A DNA stretch of 64,000 nt from Fervidobacterium_A thailandense (GTDB taxonomy: Bacteria > Thermotogota > Thermotogae > Thermotogales > Fervidobacteriaceae): the NCBI RefSeq assembly GCF_041505935.1, contig NZ_CP140110.1; one strand, given 5' to 3'. This document shows positions 8,591-16,712 of this stretch, one piece after another (position 1 is the first letter of the stretch; every line of letters starts with the position of its first letter). The translations under genes were made by a program, and so were the position numbers. The notes beneath the pieces were generated by a model. The model searched no databases. It was not told the DNA's origin and saw nothing but the letters and a program-made list of their open reading frames with translations.

Positions 8591-9318
8591 TTCAACTCCC
8601 CATTCACAGGAAGGTTTGGATGCTTACATACCTCGCATGTACCTCTGAAGGCTGAAATGACCTCTTCCGTTCTACCGGTCTTCAAAATCAGCCCAGCGCA
8701 AATTAGGTACCCATAATCAGTATTGTACGCCATCTCCTCACGGTGTGTAATCACGATGGGTGTCCCACCGTACTGGGCTATGTAGTTTATCACATTGTTG
8801 ATCATGTCCAAGCTCATAAGATCTATCCCAGAATCCGGCTCGTCGAGAATCGCGTACCGTGGTTTTAGCAAGAGCAAAGATGCTAACTCTACTCTTTTTC
8901 GCTCACCACCACTCAGAGTCTTATCCACCAATCGTTTGAGATACAGCGCGGGATCCAAACCGACGAACTCGAGCGCATCGCACACTTCCGACTTGCTGAC
9001 ATTTAACCGTCCTCCGAGTGTTAGATACGTCTCCACGTTGATGCCGTCGAACCGGGCTGGCTCTTGCCACATCAGCGTAATCCCGAGCTTTGCCCTTTCA
9101 GTCACACTCAAATCGGTGATATCACGACCATCGAGAAAAATTCGGCCTTCCGAGGGCTTGTAACCTTCAAGCCCCATAATTACGTAACCAACTGTGCTCT
9201 TCCCAGCACCGTTGGTACCAAGAATAACGTACTTGGTACCGGGAAGGAACTCCATGTTGATGCCCTTGAGGATTTCTCTTTGAAACGTACAGTACCATAC
9301 GTTACTCAGAATCAGCAT
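8587..9318 (-). CDS. sufC: SUF ATPase SufC (SmsC)
   Basis: ABC-type ATPase that powers Fe-S assembly on SufB. The 243-residue protein has Walker A GTNGAGKST, a Q-loop in LMWQEP, signature LSGGERKR, Walker B YAILDEPDSGID and the H-loop THREE. The SufC-typical DEPDSGLD-like sequence separates it from transport ATPases. The C-terminus carries CEVCKHPN, a CxxC pair seen in minimal-type SufC. First gene of a leftward two-gene operon with sufB. Confidence 0.93.
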   Translation of the reverse strand: MLILSNVWYCTFQREILKGINMEFLPGTKYVILGTNGAGKSTVGYVIMGLEGYKPSEGRIFLDGRDITDLSVTERAKLGITLMWQEPARFDGINVETYLTLGGRLNVSKSEVCDALEFVGLDPALYLKRLVDKTLSGGERKRVELASLLLLKPRYAILDEPDSGIDLMSLDMINNVINYIAQYGGTPIVITHREEMAYNTDYGYLICAGLILKTGRTEEVISAFRGTCEVCKHPNLPVNGELK

Positions 9319-9354
9319 TTAACCACGTCCTTTTCCAAAAGTATCGTCTCTTAA

Positions 9355-9383
9355 ATTATATCATGCATCACCGAAAGAGTCTA
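9355..9383 (-). promoter_or_regulatory. Promoter for sufCB
   Basis: On the minus strand TAGACT (9383-9378), 17-base spacer, TATAAT (9360-9355), placing the transcript start about 30 bases ahead of the sufC start codon. No obvious operator palindrome overlaps it. Confidence 0.6.
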
Positions 9384-9542
9384 CGTGCGTCTCTGCTCAA
9401 ATGTTAAGTACAGTTCATCGGTACGGCATACACCAAAAGTTTACATTCACAACTTATAAGAAAAGTTGAGAAAACTACATTCATAAGAGTTTATTTAGTT
9501 GTAATCGAACATTTCTTGCCACGAAAGTTAGAAATAGGTCCT

Positions 9543-9571
9543 TTGCGTCGATAGGCATAAAAGTATAAAAT
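9543..9571 (+). promoter_or_regulatory. Possible promoter of the LIV transporter operon
   Basis: TTGCGT (9543-9548), 17-base spacer, TAAAAT (9566-9571; the run TATAAAAT also offers TATAAA). This would leave an mRNA leader of about 165 bases. A 6-bp inverted repeat CAACTT/AAGTTG lies at 9450-9468 upstream. The leader matches no riboswitch class that I recognise. Confidence 0.4.
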
Positions 9572-9659
9572 ATTTGCAAGGTACCCCACAAAAAATTCCC
9601 TATTCGCCCCGTAAAGTTACGCAATTCTAAGCTGCACGACTACGCTGCTGCGCACGGGC

Positions 9660-9678
9660 AAAGGGGGTGATCCCCTTT
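9660..9678 (+). promoter_or_regulatory. Hairpin in the leader of the LIV operon
   Basis: AAAGGGG, loop GTGAT, CCCCTTT: a perfect 7-bp stem 66 bases before the first start codon. It is followed by AGCGG, not a T-run, so it is not a standard terminator. It may be an operator palindrome or an RNA stability element. Confidence 0.5.
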
Positions 9679-9744
9679 AGCGGAGTTTACCAAAAGTTTG
9701 TTTTTAAAACGAACTTGGAAAACTTTGTGACTGGAGGTGGGCTT

Positions 9745-10860
9745 ATGAGAAAAGTTTTGATCTTTTGTGTTTTGGTCTCACTCTTCACATTCGGATTATC
9801 CGCTATCAGAATTGGTGTTTTTGAACCGCTAACGGGCGCATACGCAGCCGGTGGACAACTTACAGTGAAAGGAATTCGACTTGCTAACGAAATGTTCCCA
9901 ACCGTACTTGGACAAAAAGTTGATCTGATAATTCTGGACAACAAGACAGACAAAGTCGAGGCAGCAAATGCTGTTACGAGGTTAATCCAAGTTTACAACG
10001 TGAGTGCCATCATCGGAAGCTACGGAAGCTCGCTTGCTATACCGGGAAGCGAAGTTGCAAACCGTATGAAAGTTCCAATGGTAGGATGTTCTCCAACTAA
10101 TCCTCTCGTGACAAAGGACAAGGAATACGTTTTCAGGGTTTGTTTTATCGATCCATTCCAAGGAACAGTCATGGCTAAGTTTGCAGTTGAAACTCTGAAG
10201 GCTAAAACCGCGTTCATAATCCAGGATATATCCTCGGACTATTCGGTAGGATTGGCTCACTATTTCAGAAACGCTTTCATCCAACTCACAGGTAACAACA
10301 AATCAATTGTAGGGGTAGCCTCTTATCAAGGAGGCGACCAGGACTTCACGGCACAGCTGACACTTGCAAAAGCGAAGAATCCTGACGTTCTGTTCATACC
10401 GGCAGGATCCTATGGAGATGCGGCACTGATCATGAAGCAAGCAAGGGAAATGGGAATCAAAGCTATATTCCTTGGTGGTGACACCTGGGAAGTTCCCGAG
10501 ATTATAGAGGTAGCTGGTTCCGCTGCCGAGGGTGCTTATTTCAGCACGCATTTCGACGAAAAAGCGATGACAACTGAAATGACGAAAAAGTTCGTGGAAG
10601 CGTATCGGAAGAAATATAACGAGGCACCAAACGCTTTTGCGGCGTTGGGATTTGATGCTTATCTTGTTATCTTGGACGCAATACAGAGAGCAAAATCTGC
10701 GAAACCTGAAGCAATAAAAGAAGCATTACGAAATACCAAGAATTTTCAGGGAGCGACTGGTACGATAACCTTCGATGAAAACGGAGACGCAATTAAAGAC
10801 GCGATAGTTAAAAAGATCGAAGGAGGAACATTCAAATTTGTTACGGTTGTAAAACCTTAA
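9745..10860 (+). CDS. Branched-chain amino-acid type ABC transporter, substrate-binding protein 1
   Basis: Periplasmic ligand-binding protein of the HAAT (LivJ-like) family. The 371-residue protein starts with a signal peptide (MRKVLIFCVLVSLFTFGLSA) and then IRIGVFEPLTGAYAAGGQ, a typical Peripla_BP_6 opening. Later landmarks are SYGSSLAIPGSE, YVFRVCFIDPFQGTVMAKFA and ALGFDAYLVILDAI. The open frame extends upstream to 9667, but the ATG at 9745 is preceded by GGAGGTGG and followed at once by the signal peptide. The next gene is a close paralogue in tandem. The ligand is uncertain: Leu/Ile/Val, other amino acids, amides or urea all occur in the family. Confidence 0.88.
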   Translation: MRKVLIFCVLVSLFTFGLSAIRIGVFEPLTGAYAAGGQLTVKGIRLANEMFPTVLGQKVDLIILDNKTDKVEAANAVTRLIQVYNVSAIIGSYGSSLAIPGSEVANRMKVPMVGCSPTNPLVTKDKEYVFRVCFIDPFQGTVMAKFAVETLKAKTAFIIQDISSDYSVGLAHYFRNAFIQLTGNNKSIVGVASYQGGDQDFTAQLTLAKAKNPDVLFIPAGSYGDAALIMKQAREMGIKAIFLGGDTWEVPEIIEVAGSAAEGAYFSTHFDEKAMTTEMTKKFVEAYRKKYNEAPNAFAALGFDAYLVILDAIQRAKSAKPEAIKEALRNTKNFQGATGTITFDENGDAIKDAIVKKIEGGTFKFVTVVKP

Positions 10861-10879
10861 ACTGAGGAGGTGCATCATC

Positions 10880-11998
10880 ATGAGAAGCCTGGCATTACTG
10901 ATTCTGTTAGTTATACTATCGTTTGGTTTTGCCGCAAATGAAATTTTAATCGGGGTTACTCAACCACTCACCGGTAACTATGCGATGGGGGGTCAACTGA
11001 GCCTGAGAGGCATTGAAATGGCTTACGAGGAAATACCTACCGTTCTTGGAAGACCCATCAAACTCGTAATCCTGGACAACAAAAGTGACAAAATAGAAGC
11101 CGCAAACGTTGTCACGAGGCTCATCGAACAATTTAAAGTCTCCGCTATACTTGGTACCTATTCGAGCGCACTTGGAATCCCAGGAGCGGAAATTGCTAAT
11201 AGAAACAAGGTAGTCTACATTGCCCCGTCCAACACCAACCCTCTCGTTACCAAAGACAAACCTTACGTTTTCAGGGTTTGCTTCATCGATCCGTTCCAAG
11301 GAACAGTTATGGCGAAGTTTGCGATACAGCATCTCAAAGCTAAAACAGCGGCCGTCATATACGATGTATCGAATGATTATTCGGTCGGATTGGCATATTA
11401 TTTCAGAGAGGCGTTTATCAAGTTAACGGGTAATCCGAGATCTGTCGTAACATACATCGCTTACCAGGGTGGTGACCAAGACTTTACCGCGCAGCTAACG
11501 GCTATTAAGAAGGCGAACCCGGATGTTATTTTCATTCCTGCCGGAATTGTCGGTGATGCTGCGCTGATCGCTAAGCAAGCTCGCGAACTTGGTCTTAAGC
11601 AACCGTTACTTGGTGGAGATACCTGGGACCTACCTCAGTTAATAGAAATTGGTGGAAGCGCTGTAGAGGGAGCTTACTATAGCACGATGTTCGACCCGCG
11701 TGCAAACTTGTCACCAAAAACCAAAGACTTTGTCGAAAAATACAGGAAAAAGTACAACGAGGATCCAGGGTACCTGCCGGCTCTCGCGTACGATGCATAC
11801 ATGGTTCTCATCGACGCTATCACCCGTGCCAAGTCCGATAAACCCGAGGATATCAGACGTGCACTCCTCACAACAGACTATGTAGGTGTCTCCGGTAGGA
11901 TACGGTTCGATCAGAACAGGGACGCTATCAAGGATGCGGTTATAAAAACAATAAAGAACGGAAAATTCGAGTTCGTTACGATAATCAAAGGCGAGTAA
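10880..11998 (+). CDS. Branched-chain amino-acid type ABC transporter, substrate-binding protein 2
   Basis: Second LivJ-like binding protein (372 residues) with its own signal peptide (MRSLALLILLVILSFGFAA). It is colinear with the preceding protein throughout: GVTQPLTGNYAMGGQ, YVFRVCFIDPFQGTVMAKFA, YQGGDQDFTAQLT and ALAYDAYMVLIDAI. The pair clearly arose by tandem duplication; they differ in places such as APSNTNPL versus GCSPTNPL near the ligand cleft, so ligand preference may differ. It lies 19 bases after copy 1, with GAGGAGGTG upstream. A strong hairpin separates it from the permease genes. Confidence 0.88.
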   Translation: MRSLALLILLVILSFGFAANEILIGVTQPLTGNYAMGGQLSLRGIEMAYEEIPTVLGRPIKLVILDNKSDKIEAANVVTRLIEQFKVSAILGTYSSALGIPGAEIANRNKVVYIAPSNTNPLVTKDKPYVFRVCFIDPFQGTVMAKFAIQHLKAKTAAVIYDVSNDYSVGLAYYFREAFIKLTGNPRSVVTYIAYQGGDQDFTAQLTAIKKANPDVIFIPAGIVGDAALIAKQARELGLKQPLLGGDTWDLPQLIEIGGSAVEGAYYSTMFDPRANLSPKTKDFVEKYRKKYNEDPGYLPALAYDAYMVLIDAITRAKSDKPEDIRRALLTTDYVGVSGRIRFDQNRDAIKDAVIKTIKNGKFEFVTIIKGE

Positions 11999-12006
11999 GA
12001 ATACCT

Positions 12007-12037
12007 GGTCGGGTGCATTACTACCATGCGCCCGACC
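12007..12037 (+). promoter_or_regulatory. Intra-operon hairpin between binding-protein and permease genes
   Basis: GGTCGGGTGCA, 9-base loop, TGCGCCCGACC: an 11-bp stem with one T-G wobble. It is followed by GTGTGCTTTTCGC, only a weak T-run. Such elements commonly stabilise or partly terminate the abundant binding-protein mRNA relative to the permease genes; that role is inferred here. Confidence 0.6.
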
Positions 12038-12109
12038 GTGTGCTTTTCGCAACTTATTTTCGGATCGCACCGAGTTGCACTAATTGATGAATTGACTGGA
12101 GGTGCCAGA

Positions 12110-13003
12110 ATGGGTCTAAGCCTATTTCTACAGCACTTGGTGAACGCCATCTCGCTTGGTTTTGTTTTTGGATTGGTTGCTGTTGGATACGCCCTCGTTT
12201 ATGGTGTTGTAAAGTTGGTCAACTTTGCTCATGGTGACGTTTTCATGATGTCAGCATACTTTATGTTCTACACTTCCTTGATTTTTGGAGCCCCTTGGTT
12301 GAGTGCTGTCTTGCTTGGGATCGTTCTAACAGCATTGCTGGGTGTTGGGATTGAAAAAGTCGCGTACAAGCCTCTAAGGAAGTATCCAAGGATTAACTCT
12401 TTGGTGTCTTCCATAGGTATGTCCTTCCTCCTTCAGAATTTTGCCGTCGTAGTGTTCGGAGGGATACAGAGATCCTTCCCAGTTCCAGAACCGATGAAGA
12501 AAACATTGATTATTGGCGATGTTAGAGTACAAGCCGTATCGATTTACACTATTATCTTCTCGATAGCGACTGTTATTGTCCTCGGGCTAATACTTCAGAA
12601 AACAAAAATTGGACTTGCAATGCGAATTCTTTCGCGTGACTTTGATACAGCACGATTGATGGGAATTAATGTAAACCGCACAATATCATTTACATTTGCG
12701 CTCGGTTCGGCATTAGCAGCAGTGAGTGCGGTTTTCTGGGCTTTACGGTATCCGCAAATATTCCCGTTTATGGGGCAATATCCGGGTAGTCGAGCTTTTA
12801 TTGCAGCCGTGGTGGGTGGTATCGGAAGCTTGAAAGGAGCACTTCTTGGAGGCTTTTTGTTGGGGGTTTTAACCGTACTTCTTCCGGCCATGTTTCCTGA
12901 ATACTCTGGATACCGTGAGGCTTTAATTTTTGTCTTGTTAGTTATTGTGCTAATCTTCAAACCGAACGGCCTTTTTGGGCAAGAGGCAGGTGAAAAAGCA
13001 TGA
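12110..13003 (+). CDS. livH: Branched-chain amino-acid type ABC transporter permease LivH
   Basis: Inner-membrane permease, 297 residues, many hydrophobic segments. It opens MGLSLFLQHLVNAISLGFVFGLVAVGYALVYG; the ALVYGVVKLVNFAHGD stretch is the classic LivH signature, and VVGGIGSLKGALLGGFLLG near the C-terminus is the coupling region. An upstream in-frame ATG at 12026 exists, but the ATG at 12110 has TGGAGGTGCC ahead and gives the family's normal N-terminus. It overlaps livM by 4 bases (ATGA). Confidence 0.92.
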   Translation: MGLSLFLQHLVNAISLGFVFGLVAVGYALVYGVVKLVNFAHGDVFMMSAYFMFYTSLIFGAPWLSAVLLGIVLTALLGVGIEKVAYKPLRKYPRINSLVSSIGMSFLLQNFAVVVFGGIQRSFPVPEPMKKTLIIGDVRVQAVSIYTIIFSIATVIVLGLILQKTKIGLAMRILSRDFDTARLMGINVNRTISFTFALGSALAAVSAVFWALRYPQIFPFMGQYPGSRAFIAAVVGGIGSLKGALLGGFLLGVLTVLLPAMFPEYSGYREALIFVLLVIVLIFKPNGLFGQEAGEKA

Positions 13004-14043
13004 ATCGGAGGACAAGAGTCATACTGAGCATTATATTCATCCTCATAATCTACATGTTCGTTTTCTTTGCGGAAAGATATCTTGATCCCTTTCTCAAAAG
13101 AATCCTTAACACCGGATTTATTTATGTAATCCTTGCCGTTAGTCTGAACTTGATAAACGGATTTACTGGTCAGTTCTCCCTTGGTCATGCTGGATTTATG
13201 GCAATTGGAGCATATACTTCCGCTCTTCTTTACATGTCTCCCCAGGAGAAACTGTCAAACTTCTTTATGGAACCCCTAATTTCACCCCTTGACAAAATTC
13301 AGATTCCGTTCTTCTGGGCGTTACTTGTCGGTGGTGGTATGGCGGCTCTTGCAGGATTCATCGTTGGTGCACCGTGTCTCAGGGTGAAGGGCGACTATCT
13401 GGCGATAGTGACCTACGGATTTTCCGAGATCATACGCTCCCTCTTTAATAACCTTCAAAATATCACAAACGGTCCACTCGGTCTGAAAGGTTTACCTACA
13501 CATACGAACCTCTGGTGGACTGTAAGTTGGGCGATTCTTACCGTCGTTGTGGTCAGACGCATCGTGGATAGTTCGTATGGTCGGGCACTTAAGGCTATTC
13601 GAGATGACGAGGTAGCCGCAGAAAACCTTGGAATCAACTTGTTCAAACACAAAGTTTTGGCTTTCGTTGTCGGAGCCTTCTTTGCGGGTATCGCGGGCGG
13701 ATTACTTGGTAGCTTGTTGATGACAATTGACCCAAATTCGTTCAGCATCTTATTTACGTATCAGATAATCACGATAATACTTCTTGGAGGACTCGGCAAC
13801 ATCACAGGAAGTGTTGTTGTAGCTATTGGATTTGCATTTCTCATGGAAGGATTGAGGTTCGTCGAAATGCCCATGAAGATTTTCAACATAACAATACCGG
13901 GAATTTTGGGTATGCGTATGCTTATTTTCTCCATACTCCTCATGATCACCATTCTCTTCTTCAGACAGGGATTGTTTGGCCAAAGAGAATTCAGTTGGGA
14001 GGCCATAGCTAACCTGATTAGAAAAGGGAAGGTGAAAAAATGA
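13000..14043 (+). CDS. livM: Branched-chain amino-acid type ABC transporter permease LivM
   Basis: Second permease subunit, 347 residues, pairing with LivH. Signatures: LNLINGFTGQFSLGHAGFMAIGAYTSALL near the N-terminus, RVKGDYLAIVTYGFSEIIR, AIRDDEVAAENLGINLFKHK and GGLGNITGSVVVAIGF. The last is the EAA-like loop that docks on the ATPases. Start and stop overlap neighbours by 4 bases (ATGA) at both ends, so translation is coupled through the operon. Confidence 0.93.
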   Translation: MNRRTRVILSIIFILIIYMFVFFAERYLDPFLKRILNTGFIYVILAVSLNLINGFTGQFSLGHAGFMAIGAYTSALLYMSPQEKLSNFFMEPLISPLDKIQIPFFWALLVGGGMAALAGFIVGAPCLRVKGDYLAIVTYGFSEIIRSLFNNLQNITNGPLGLKGLPTHTNLWWTVSWAILTVVVVRRIVDSSYGRALKAIRDDEVAAENLGINLFKHKVLAFVVGAFFAGIAGGLLGSLLMTIDPNSFSILFTYQIITIILLGGLGNITGSVVVAIGFAFLMEGLRFVEMPMKIFNITIPGILGMRMLIFSILLMITILFFRQGLFGQREFSWEAIANLIRKGKVKK

Positions 14044-14864
14044 CAAAAGAAACATCCCTCCAAGATAAAAAGGCTCCCACTCAACAAAAAAATGTAATCC
14101 TGCGCATGACGAATGTAACAAAAAAATTTGGTGGAATAGTTGCCGTGTCGAATTTCAATCTTGAATTGAAGGAAGGTGAATTGTTAGGACTGATCGGACC
14201 GAATGGTGCTGGTAAAACGACAGTGTTTAACCTGATAACACATGTCTTTCCTGTTACGGAAGGAAGGATAGAGTTCCTTGGTCGGGATATAACCAAGCTC
14301 TCAACGGACAAAATCATAAGATTAGGTGTAGCACGCACCTTTCAAAACATAAGACTCTTCGGTAGTATGACTGTTGAGGAGAACATACTAACTGGATTTC
14401 ACGCTCATCTAAAATCGAATCTCTTTAGTTCGGTGGCATTCTTACCGAGCTACCAGAGGGAAGAAGAGTATTTTAGGGCCAAGGCTGAGGAGTTGATGAA
14501 AGATCTCGGAATTGAACATTTAAGAGATTTCAAAGCCACCGCACTTCCGTACGGTTTGCAAAGAAAATTAGAGATCGCAAGAGCACTGGCCACATCGCCA
14601 AAGCTGCTTTTACTTGACGAGCCGGCTGCTGGAATGAATCCGGATGAGACTTTGGAGCTGAACGAGCTTATCTTAAAAATTCGCGAAAAGTACGGACTAA
14701 CAATAATAGTCATAGAACACGACATGAAAGTCATCATGAACATCTGTGAAAGGATCATCGTGTTGGATCACGGTGTAACAATCGCTGAGGGAACACCAAA
14801 GGAGATACAAACAAATCCAGAGGTTATAAAAGCTTACCTTGGCGCAGGTGATGAAGATGCTTGA
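14040..14864 (+). CDS. livG: Branched-chain amino-acid type ABC transporter ATPase LivG
   Basis: Cytoplasmic ATPase, 274 residues. Walker A GPNGAGKTTVFN, the LivG-specific ARTFQNIRLFGSMTVEEN, a LivG-type signature (ATALPYGLQRKLEIARAL instead of LSGGQ), Walker B LLLLDEPAAGMNP and H-loop IVIEHDMKVIM. The replacement of LSGGQ by LPYGxQR is normal for LivG. The first 20 or so residues are polar and precede the ABC domain proper. Confidence 0.94.
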   Translation: MTKETSLQDKKAPTQQKNVILRMTNVTKKFGGIVAVSNFNLELKEGELLGLIGPNGAGKTTVFNLITHVFPVTEGRIEFLGRDITKLSTDKIIRLGVARTFQNIRLFGSMTVEENILTGFHAHLKSNLFSSVAFLPSYQREEEYFRAKAEELMKDLGIEHLRDFKATALPYGLQRKLEIARALATSPKLLLLDEPAAGMNPDETLELNELILKIREKYGLTIIVIEHDMKVIMNICERIIVLDHGVTIAEGTPKEIQTNPEVIKAYLGAGDEDA

Positions 14865-15561
14865 GATACAAAACTTGAACGTTCATTACGGCGGTATCCA
14901 TGCAATTAAAGGTATTTCCTTGAAGGTCGAAGAAGGAAAGATAGTTTCGTTGATTGGTGCGAACGGTGCAGGAAAATCCACCACGTTGCGAACAATTTGT
15001 GGTCTCAAGGAAGCTACTAACGGGAGTATCAAGTACAAAGGAATCGAACTGACAAAACTCGACACAAGTGAAATAGTAAAACTTGGAGTCACGATGGTTC
15101 CAGAGGGGCGCCGTGTGTTTTCTAACCTCACAGTTTACGAGAATCTTTTAGCCGGTGCATATCTTAGGAAGGATAAGGAAAACATTAAGAAAGACATAGA
15201 ATACGTTTTCGATTTGTTCCCGAGGTTAAGGGAGAGGATCAATCAACGTGCTGGTACGCTGTCTGGTGGTGAGCAACAAATGCTCGCAATTGGAAGGGCA
15301 CTAATGTCCCGACCAAAATTGTTACTGCTGGACGAACCGTCCCTCGGATTAGCTCCTGTCATTGTAAAAGAAGTTTTCAGGCTAATACGCAGAATCCACG
15401 AAGAAGGCGTAACGATCCTGTTGGTTGAGCAAAATGCGTTTGAAGCTTTGAAACTTTGTGACTATGCCTACGTTTTAGAAACAGGTAGGATAGTTTTGGA
15501 AGGGACGGGTAAACAACTTCTCGAAGACGAACGTGTCAAGAAAGCTTATCTTGGTGGATGA
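14857..15561 (+). CDS. livF: Branched-chain amino-acid type ABC transporter ATPase LivF
   Basis: Second ATPase, 234 residues from the ATG at 14857, which has CAGGTGA six bases ahead; ATG at 14851 and TTG at 14839 are in-frame alternatives. Walker A GANGAGKSTTLR, TMVPEGRRVFSNLTVYENL (the LivF 'PEGR' feature), signature LSGGEQQMLAIGRAL, Walker B LLLLDEPSLGLAP, H-loop LLVEQNAFEAL. It overlaps the end of livG by 8 bases and ends the operon; a terminator follows. Confidence 0.94.
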   Translation: MLEIQNLNVHYGGIHAIKGISLKVEEGKIVSLIGANGAGKSTTLRTICGLKEATNGSIKYKGIELTKLDTSEIVKLGVTMVPEGRRVFSNLTVYENLLAGAYLRKDKENIKKDIEYVFDLFPRLRERINQRAGTLSGGEQQMLAIGRALMSRPKLLLLDEPSLGLAPVIVKEVFRLIRRIHEEGVTILLVEQNAFEALKLCDYAYVLETGRIVLEGTGKQLLEDERVKKAYLGG

Positions 15562-15593
15562 TATTCTTGTATGTACTTGACTTAAATAAAATC

Positions 15594-15627
15594 GGACCCT
15601 GCGACTTCACAGCAGGGCCCATTTTTT
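15594..15627 (+). terminator. Rho-independent terminator of the LIV operon
   Basis: GGACCCTGC, loop, GCAGGGCCC (one A-C mismatch) followed by ATTTTTT. It is 32 bases after livF and just before the convergent epimerase gene. Confidence 0.85.
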
Positions 15628-15664
15628 GGTATTGGGTAGCAGCTATAAGAAATCATTCGGGAAA

Positions 15665-16696
15665 TTATTCTACTTTGTACCGAGTTCCTTCAACAATGTA
15701 CTTTCCCCTGAACGTTTCCTCCTTGAGCATCAGAGGACTGTCAAGGTCGTAAAAATCAAACGCTCCGGTTCCAAGTGCAAAATGTACGCTCTGATTTACC
15801 CCCAAGCTCGATTCGGCCATACAACCTATCATCAATCTCAGATTGGCAGACTTTACCAACTCCACGATAGCGAGTGCGTCACTGATACCGGATTTCATAA
15901 GTTTTATATTGATATAATCAACCGCTTCCTCCTTTATCAACCTAAGCACGTCGTACTTGGTTCGCGCACTCTCATCCGCGGCAACTGGGAAAGGAGAGTT
16001 CCACCTCACATACTTCAGTCCTTCGATGTCGAACATTCCCACCGGTTGCTCAAAGACGGCGATATCAACACCAGCCTTGTAAAGCTCAGTAACGAATTTC
16101 ACCGCCTGTTTTGGCGTGTAGCCTGTGTTCGCATCGACGATGTACTTACACCCTTTCGAAACTTCGCTGATGGCTATTACCGCTTCAATATCTTCCTCAA
16201 GATTTTCCCCAACTTTTATCTTTATCACAGAATGTCCCCTGGCCACTATTTCCCTCGCATCTTGAACTCTTTCCTCCAGGGTTCCAATACTGATTGTATA
16301 ATCGGTTTCCAATTCCTTTTTGGCACCACCGAGCAACTGATAGACCGGTATTCCGAGTTCCTCCGAAAGCGCATCGAGCACTGCGTACTGTACGGCAGCC
16401 TTTATACTTGGAGCCGCTTTCAGCTTGTCAGTTTCATCGAAAATTTTTCTGTACTCCCTCACATCCATGCCAGTTATCATTTCGTTCACGATAGGTTCCA
16501 GAGCCATCAAAGCTTGCACCTTTTCCCCGTTTACCCTGAACGATGGTGAGGCTTCACCGTAGCCAACAACGCCGTTGTCAAGTTCAACGATGACCTCGAT
16601 GTTCTCCGTATCGTATGAGATACTATTGGTGATATGAAACGGTTTTACATACTCAAACTTGTTCAGCTTGAACTTAACAGACTTCACGCGTCCCAT
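15665..16696 (-). CDS. Dipeptide epimerase (L-Ala-D/L-Glu type), enolase superfamily
   Basis: Probably epimerises L-Ala-D/L-Glu or related dipeptides during peptidoglycan-peptide recycling. The 343-residue protein shows the muconate-lactonising subgroup pattern: the KxK catalytic motif in SVIKIKVG, metal ligands Asp in YIVDANTGY, Glu in AVFEQPV and Asp in VAADES, and the opposite-face Lys in INIKLMKSG. The IGCMAESSLG region fits dipeptide epimerases. GAGGGGGAGTT precedes the ATG. The downstream leftward neighbour arrangement (transglutaminase-like protein ending 16 bases upstream of this start) suggests one transcript. Exact dipeptide specificity is not determined by sequence reading. Confidence 0.85.
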   Translation of the reverse strand: MGRVKSVKFKLNKFEYVKPFHITNSISYDTENIEVIVELDNGVVGYGEASPSFRVNGEKVQALMALEPIVNEMITGMDVREYRKIFDETDKLKAAPSIKAAVQYAVLDALSEELGIPVYQLLGGAKKELETDYTISIGTLEERVQDAREIVARGHSVIKIKVGENLEEDIEAVIAISEVSKGCKYIVDANTGYTPKQAVKFVTELYKAGVDIAVFEQPVGMFDIEGLKYVRWNSPFPVAADESARTKYDVLRLIKEEAVDYINIKLMKSGISDALAIVELVKSANLRLMIGCMAESSLGVNQSVHFALGTGAFDFYDLDSPLMLKEETFRGKYIVEGTRYKVE

Positions 16697-16712
16697 CCGA
16701 ACTCCCCCTCAC

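Noticed and set aside
9384..9744. Possible amino-acid riboswitch in the long LIV leader
   Set aside because: Only a small 7-bp hairpin and a weak inverted repeat are visible; no known riboswitch core could be matched.
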